From: Mesorhizobium australicum WSM2073
Lineage (GTDB): Bacteria > Pseudomonadota > Alphaproteobacteria > Rhizobiales > Rhizobiaceae
DNA length: 64,000 nt
Assembly (NCBI RefSeq): GCF_000230995.2
Contig: NC_019973.1
Span: 1,750,001-1,814,000, forward strand
Direction of reading: 5' to 3'
The notes beneath the pieces are model-generated. The model was not told the DNA's origin, did no database searches, and was given only the letters and a program-made list of their open reading frames with translations. Within the stretch, counting starts at the first letter, position 1. Each line of letters opens with the position of its first letter. Below, in pieces: positions 60,169 to 64,000 of this stretch. The position numbers were made by a program, and so were the translations under genes.

Positions 60169-61803
60169 ATGATCGCAATACCTTCCTGGATAGCCGATAC
60201 GAACAGCAAGCTCGTCGGCTGGATTGCCGGCGGGCTGCTCGCCGCGGCCATGGCGTTCATCGTCATGGCCTCGACAAGCCCGGCCCTTGCCCATGCGGCG
60301 CTGATCAAGACCGATCCGGCCGACGGTGCGGTGCTGGCGCAGGCCCCGGCGCGGTTCTCGCTGACCTTCAGCGAGCCGGTCTCGCCGTTGGTGCTGACGT
60401 TGGTGATGCCCGACGGCACCCCGGTTCCGCTGACCCACTTCCGTCTCAGCGACCAGACGGTCGAGATCGACAATCCGCGGGCGCTCAAATCCGGTACGCA
60501 TGTGCTGAGCTGGCGTGTCATTTCCGCCGACGGCCATCCGGTCGGCGGCTCGCTGCTGTTTTCCGTCGGCGCGCCAAGCGAGCCGCCGACCGTCTCCGAG
60601 GCGATTGACTGGCCGCTGCGGTCGGCGATCTGGATCGGCAAGGTTTTTCTCTACATAGGCCTTTTCCTCGGCATTGGCGGCGCGTTCGCCTTTGCCTGGC
60701 TGGCCGGGGATGGCCGTGCCGGCCAGCGCTTTGTCGCGGCCGCGATCTTGTGCGGGCTGGTGGCGGCGCCCTTGTCGCTGGGCTTTCAGGGTCTCGATGC
60801 GCTGGGGGCGCCGCTCTCCCATCTGGCGCAGCCGGTGATCTGGCGCACCGGGCTCGGCACCAGCTTCGGCTGGACGGTGCTGATCGCCCTGGTCGCCTTG
60901 GGACTTGGCCTGCTGTCGCTGGCCGGACCGCGCGCGGCCGCCAGGCCGCTTGCCCTTGCCGGACTGGCTGGCGTCGGCGTCGCACTCGCCGCCAGCGGCC
61001 ATGCCAGTGCCGCCGAACCGCAATGGCTGACACGGCCGCTGGTCTTCGTGCATGGCGTCGGCATCGCTTTCTGGGCCGGCGCCTTGGTGCCGCTCGGTCT
61101 CGCGCTGAAACGTCAAGCGGCGGGCGCCGTCGAATTCCTGCACCACTTCTCATGGGCAATCCTGCCTGTGGTGGCCTTGCTTGCCGCGGCAGGCATCGTG
61201 TTGGCCGTGATCCAGGTGCAGATACCCTCGGCGCTGGCCGACACAGCCTATGGCCGGCTGCTGCTGGTCAAGCTCGCGTTGCTGGTCTTCCTGTTCACGC
61301 TCGCTGCCGTCAATCGCTGGAAGCTCACCGCTTCGGCCGAGGCGGGAGCGACCGAGGTGCAACGCAGGCTCACCCGCTCGGTCAGCGTCGAAGTGCTGAT
61401 CGTGCTGGCGATCTTCGGAGTCGCCGCGGGCTGGCGCTTCACGCCGCCGCCACGAGCACTGGCGATCGCGGCGGCGCAGCCGGTTTCGGTCCACATCCAT
61501 GCGCTGCAGGCGATGGCCGATCTCAGCATCACGCCAGGCCATGCGGGGCCGGTGGTCGCCTCGATGATCATCATGACCGGCGATTTCGGACCGCTCGACG
61601 CCAAGGAGGTGACGCTGGTGCTGTCGAAGCCCTATTCCGGCATCGAACCGCTGAAGCGCGCGGCGACCAGGCCCGGCGACGGCAGCTGGCGTGTCGACAA
61701 CCTCATCATCCCGGTACCCGGCCGCTGGATGGTGCGCATAGACATCCTGGTCTCGGACTTCGAGATGGTGAAGATCGAGGCGCCGGTCGACATCAGACCG
61801 TAA
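60169..61803 (+). CDS. CopC-CopD fusion protein (YcnJ-like copper transporter)
   Basis: 544-aa protein. Signal segment about 18-39 ending ALAH, so the mature protein begins with His (HAALIKTDPADGA). CopC domain about 42-135 with the second copper site in WRVISADGHPVGGS. The C-terminal CopD part has about eight membrane segments. Follows the YcnI gene by 53 bp. Predicted role is copper import or periplasmic copper handling. A further C-terminal segment of about 90 residues after the last membrane helix looks like a YtkA-type domain. Confidence 0.9.
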   Translation: MIAIPSWIADTNSKLVGWIAGGLLAAAMAFIVMASTSPALAHAALIKTDPADGAVLAQAPARFSLTFSEPVSPLVLTLVMPDGTPVPLTHFRLSDQTVEIDNPRALKSGTHVLSWRVISADGHPVGGSLLFSVGAPSEPPTVSEAIDWPLRSAIWIGKVFLYIGLFLGIGGAFAFAWLAGDGRAGQRFVAAAILCGLVAAPLSLGFQGLDALGAPLSHLAQPVIWRTGLGTSFGWTVLIALVALGLGLLSLAGPRAAARPLALAGLAGVGVALAASGHASAAEPQWLTRPLVFVHGVGIAFWAGALVPLGLALKRQAAGAVEFLHHFSWAILPVVALLAAAGIVLAVIQVQIPSALADTAYGRLLLVKLALLVFLFTLAAVNRWKLTASAEAGATEVQRRLTRSVSVEVLIVLAIFGVAAGWRFTPPPRALAIAAAQPVSVHIHALQAMADLSITPGHAGPVVASMIIMTGDFGPLDAKEVTLVLSKPYSGIEPLKRAATRPGDGSWRVDNLIIPVPGRWMVRIDILVSDFEMVKIEAPVDIRP

Positions 61804-61919
61804 CGCCCCAGCCACACAATTGGGCGAGGCGGTTGACGCGGGCCTGAAGGGCCGTCAATCATTCAAGCAACAATGAGCGCAAGCTCGAAAACACCAGATC
61901 CGAAAGCAGGGAAGAAACG

Positions 61920-63344
61920 ATGGAAAAAGCCGAAATCGGCCTGATCGGCCTTGGCACTATGGGCTCCAACCTGGCGCTGAACATCGCCGAGCACGGGCAC
62001 CGCATCGCCGTCTTCAACCGCACAAGGGCACGCACCGACGCTTTCGTCGAGAATTCCGGTGCGCTCAGGGACATGGTCGTCCCCTGCTACAGCCTGGAGG
62101 AACTCGCCGCCGCGATCCGGCCGCCGCGTCCGATCATCATCATGGTGCTGGCCGGCAAGCCGGTCGACGAGCAGATCGAAGCGCTGCGTGGCGTGCTGTC
62201 CGACAACGATATCGTCATCGATGCCGGCAATGCCAATTTCCGCGATACGATGCGGCGCTTCTCCGAGCTCTCTGGCTCGGGTTTGACCTTCATCGGCATG
62301 GGTGTCTCCGGCGGTGAGGAGGGCGCGCGCCACGGACCCTCGATCATGGTCGGCGGCACGGAAGACTCCTGGAAGCGCGTCGAGAAGGTGCTGACCGCGA
62401 TCTCCGCCAAGTTCAAGGAGGAACCTTGCGCCGCATGGCTCGGCACCGACGGCGCCGGGCATTTCGTCAAGACCATCCATAACGGCATCGAATATGCCGA
62501 CATGCAGATGATCGCCGAAATCTACGGCATCCTGCGTGACGGCCTGGGCATGGGGCCGAAGGAGATCGCCACGGTATTTTCCAACTGGAACAAGGGCCGG
62601 CTCAATTCCTACCTGATCGAGATCACCGCCAAGGTGCTCGCCGCCGACGATCCGAAGACCGGCAAGCCGGTGGTCGACATCATCCTCGACCGCGCCGGCC
62701 AGAAGGGCACCGGCAAATGGTCCGTCATCGAGGCGCAGCAGCTCGGCATTCCGGCGACCGCGATCGAAGCGGCGGTGGCGGCGCGCGTGCTGTCGTCGAT
62801 CAAGGACGAGCGGCAGGCGGCGGAAAAGGCCTATGGCAATATCGGCGTGACCAGGATTTCCGGCGACAAGGACGGGCTGCTGAAAGACCTCGAACTGGCG
62901 CTGTTCGCCGGCAAGATCGCCGCCTACGCGCAGGGCTTCGCGGTGATGAGCGGCGCTTCGAAGGAGTTCAACTGGAACCTGCCGATGCCGACCATCGCCA
63001 AGATCTGGCGCGCCGGCTGCATCATCCGCTCGCAGATGCTCGACACGATGGCCGAGGCTTTCAGTGGTGGCGCTTCCACCAACCTGTTGATGGCGCCTGC
63101 CTTCATCAGCCTGATGCAGGAGGCGCATCCGTCGCTGCGGCGCGTCGTGGCGAGGGCTTCCGAAGCCGGCGCGCCGGTGCCTGCACTGTCTTCGGCTCTT
63201 GCCTATTTCGACAGCTACCGCCAGGGCCGCGGCACCTCGAACCTGATCCAGGCGCAGCGCGACTTCTTCGGGGCGCATGGTTTCGAGCGCATCGGCGAGC
63301 AGGGCGCGTTCCACGGACCGTGGGGCAGCGGCGCGGCTGGCTAG
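61920..63344 (+). CDS. gnd: NADP-dependent 6-phosphogluconate dehydrogenase
   Basis: 474-aa decarboxylating dehydrogenase. Rossmann motif GLIGLGTMGSNLA near 8-20; catalytic GVSGGEEGARHGPSIMVGG; substrate-binding GAGHFVKTIHNGIEY with the catalytic Lys; C-terminal GTSNLIQAQRDFFGAHGFER and HGPWG. Full length for the long (dimeric) form. Pentose-phosphate pathway, cytoplasmic. Monocistronic; the upstream 61804-61919 gap shows a short hairpin but no gene. Confidence 0.96.
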   Translation: MEKAEIGLIGLGTMGSNLALNIAEHGHRIAVFNRTRARTDAFVENSGALRDMVVPCYSLEELAAAIRPPRPIIIMVLAGKPVDEQIEALRGVLSDNDIVIDAGNANFRDTMRRFSELSGSGLTFIGMGVSGGEEGARHGPSIMVGGTEDSWKRVEKVLTAISAKFKEEPCAAWLGTDGAGHFVKTIHNGIEYADMQMIAEIYGILRDGLGMGPKEIATVFSNWNKGRLNSYLIEITAKVLAADDPKTGKPVVDIILDRAGQKGTGKWSVIEAQQLGIPATAIEAAVAARVLSSIKDERQAAEKAYGNIGVTRISGDKDGLLKDLELALFAGKIAAYAQGFAVMSGASKEFNWNLPMPTIAKIWRAGCIIRSQMLDTMAEAFSGGASTNLLMAPAFISLMQEAHPSLRRVVARASEAGAPVPALSSALAYFDSYRQGRGTSNLIQAQRDFFGAHGFERIGEQGAFHGPWGSGAAG

Positions 63345-63393
63345 ATCACGCTATGAAGACATCCGGCTTAGCTTGGCTGCCGTGCCGGAATAC

Positions 63394-64000
63394 TCACCGC
63401 TCCACATGTGGCTTCTCGATTCCGGGGATGCCGCCGACCTGTTGGGCAAGAAAATCGACCAGCAGCCGGACCCGGGCGATGCCCGCCCGTTCGGGGACGA
63501 TCAGCATGCTGAGCGGAACCGAAGGCAGCGCATAGTCCGGCAGAATCGCTTCAAGCCGGCCGGACGCCAGGAGATCGCCGACAAGCCATTGGTGGGCGGG
63601 CGCAATGCCGCGTCCGGCGAGCAGGGCTTCGCGTGCGGCAAGCCCGTGGTCGACCCGGAGGCGCCCTGCAAACGGCACTGTATGGCGGTTGCCGTCTGGT
63701 CCTTGCAGCACAAGGGTGTCGCTGCCGGCAACGTTTGACATCCGGATACCTTCGTGATCGGCCAGGTCCCCGGGACCTTCAGGCCTGCCGCGTTCAGCGA
63801 GATAGTCGGGCGCCCCCACGAGCAGTCGCCGGGATTGGCCGAGCGCTCGCAATTTCATGGAACTGTCGGTGAGCGGGCCGAGACGAAGCGCGATGTCGAC
63901 GCCTTCCATGACGAGGTCGATGCGTTCGTCGGTGAGGCTGAGATCGACGCCGATGTCGCGATAGCGGTCCTGAAACGCGAAGATAAGCCGGCTGACATGC
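63394..64000 (-). CDS. LysR family transcriptional regulator, C-terminal part (truncated by window end)
   Basis: 202 codons ending at 63394; the 5' part is outside the window. The visible part is the effector-binding domain: HVSRLIFAFQDRYRDIGVDL, LTDERIDLVMEGVD, and LVGDLLASGRLEAILPDYAL, all typical of the LysR CrgA-like group. Open to the end of the window with no start, so it is partial. Convergent with the 6-phosphogluconate dehydrogenase gene. Confidence 0.93.
   Translation of the reverse strand, partial: HVSRLIFAFQDRYRDIGVDLSLTDERIDLVMEGVDIALRLGPLTDSSMKLRALGQSRRLLVGAPDYLAERGRPEGPGDLADHEGIRMSNVAGSDTLVLQGPDGNRHTVPFAGRLRVDHGLAAREALLAGRGIAPAHQWLVGDLLASGRLEAILPDYALPSVPLSMLIVPERAGIARVRLLVDFLAQQVGGIPGIEKPHVER

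Overview
The window looks like chromosome of a Rhizobiales bacterium, most likely Mesorhizobium or a close Phyllobacteriaceae relative. This is inferred from the high G+C content, the alphaproteobacterial 23S-5S-tRNA-fMet order, the large number of sugar and peptide ABC transporters, a complete set of C-P lyase core genes, and short palindromic intergenic repeats of a type I associate with Mesorhizobium. No reference search was possible.

Layout. 1-2014: 3' end of an rRNA operon (23S partial, 5S, initiator tRNA, terminators). 2082-4426: LysR regulator divergent from a DsbA-like oxidoreductase and an NAD(P)-binding protein. 4410-11300: sugar locus with a ROK kinase fused to a P-loop kinase, a LacD-like aldolase, a SorC-type regulator and an RbsB/RbsC/RbsA-like ABC transporter. 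11337-16550: five-gene oligopeptide-type ABC transporter; one ATPase carries an in-frame insertion resembling a dispersed repeat. 16917-20601: M24 peptidase, then a convergent operon of a Tm-1-like protein, a PEP-hydrolase-like TIM barrel and a cupin, with a divergent TetR. 21782-27464: CUT1 sugar transporter with two different ATPases and a small membrane protein. 27472-27915: gene remnants. 27954-37763: GFA protein, amidase, and sugar-acid/keto-sugar genes (2-hydroxyacid dehydrogenase, FadR-type regulator, enolase-superfamily enzyme, three sugar-isomerase-like TIM barrels, a Gfo/Idh/MocA dehydrogenase).

38058-49700: phosphonate region: phnC-D-E-E transporter, a 2H-phosphoesterase-like protein, a small membrane protein, a hexapeptide acetyltransferase, phnL-K-J-I-H-G and divergent phnF. 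A Pho-box-like repeat and a palindrome lie between phnG and phnF. phnM, phnN and phnP are not in the window. 49703-58447: second sugar locus (Zn-alcohol dehydrogenase, Rbs-type transporter, aldo/keto reductase, UxaA-type dehydratase) with a divergent GntR regulator that appears to carry two winged helices. 58536-61803: copper cluster (DUF2946, PCuAC, YcnI, CopC-CopD fusion). 61920-63344: 6-phosphogluconate dehydrogenase. 63394-64000: C-terminal part of a LysR regulator running off the window.

The most interesting regulatory pattern is a palindrome of the form CTGGT-N3-ACCAG. It occurs in pairs in three separate promoter regions (about 16.7, 21.5 and 34.2 kb), which suggests that the peptide transporter/M24 peptidase, the CUT1 transporter and the isomerase genes form one regulon. 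The FadR-type regulator at 31.2-31.9 kb is the leading candidate to control it. Each of the five substrate-binding-protein genes is also followed by a hairpin before the next transporter cistron.
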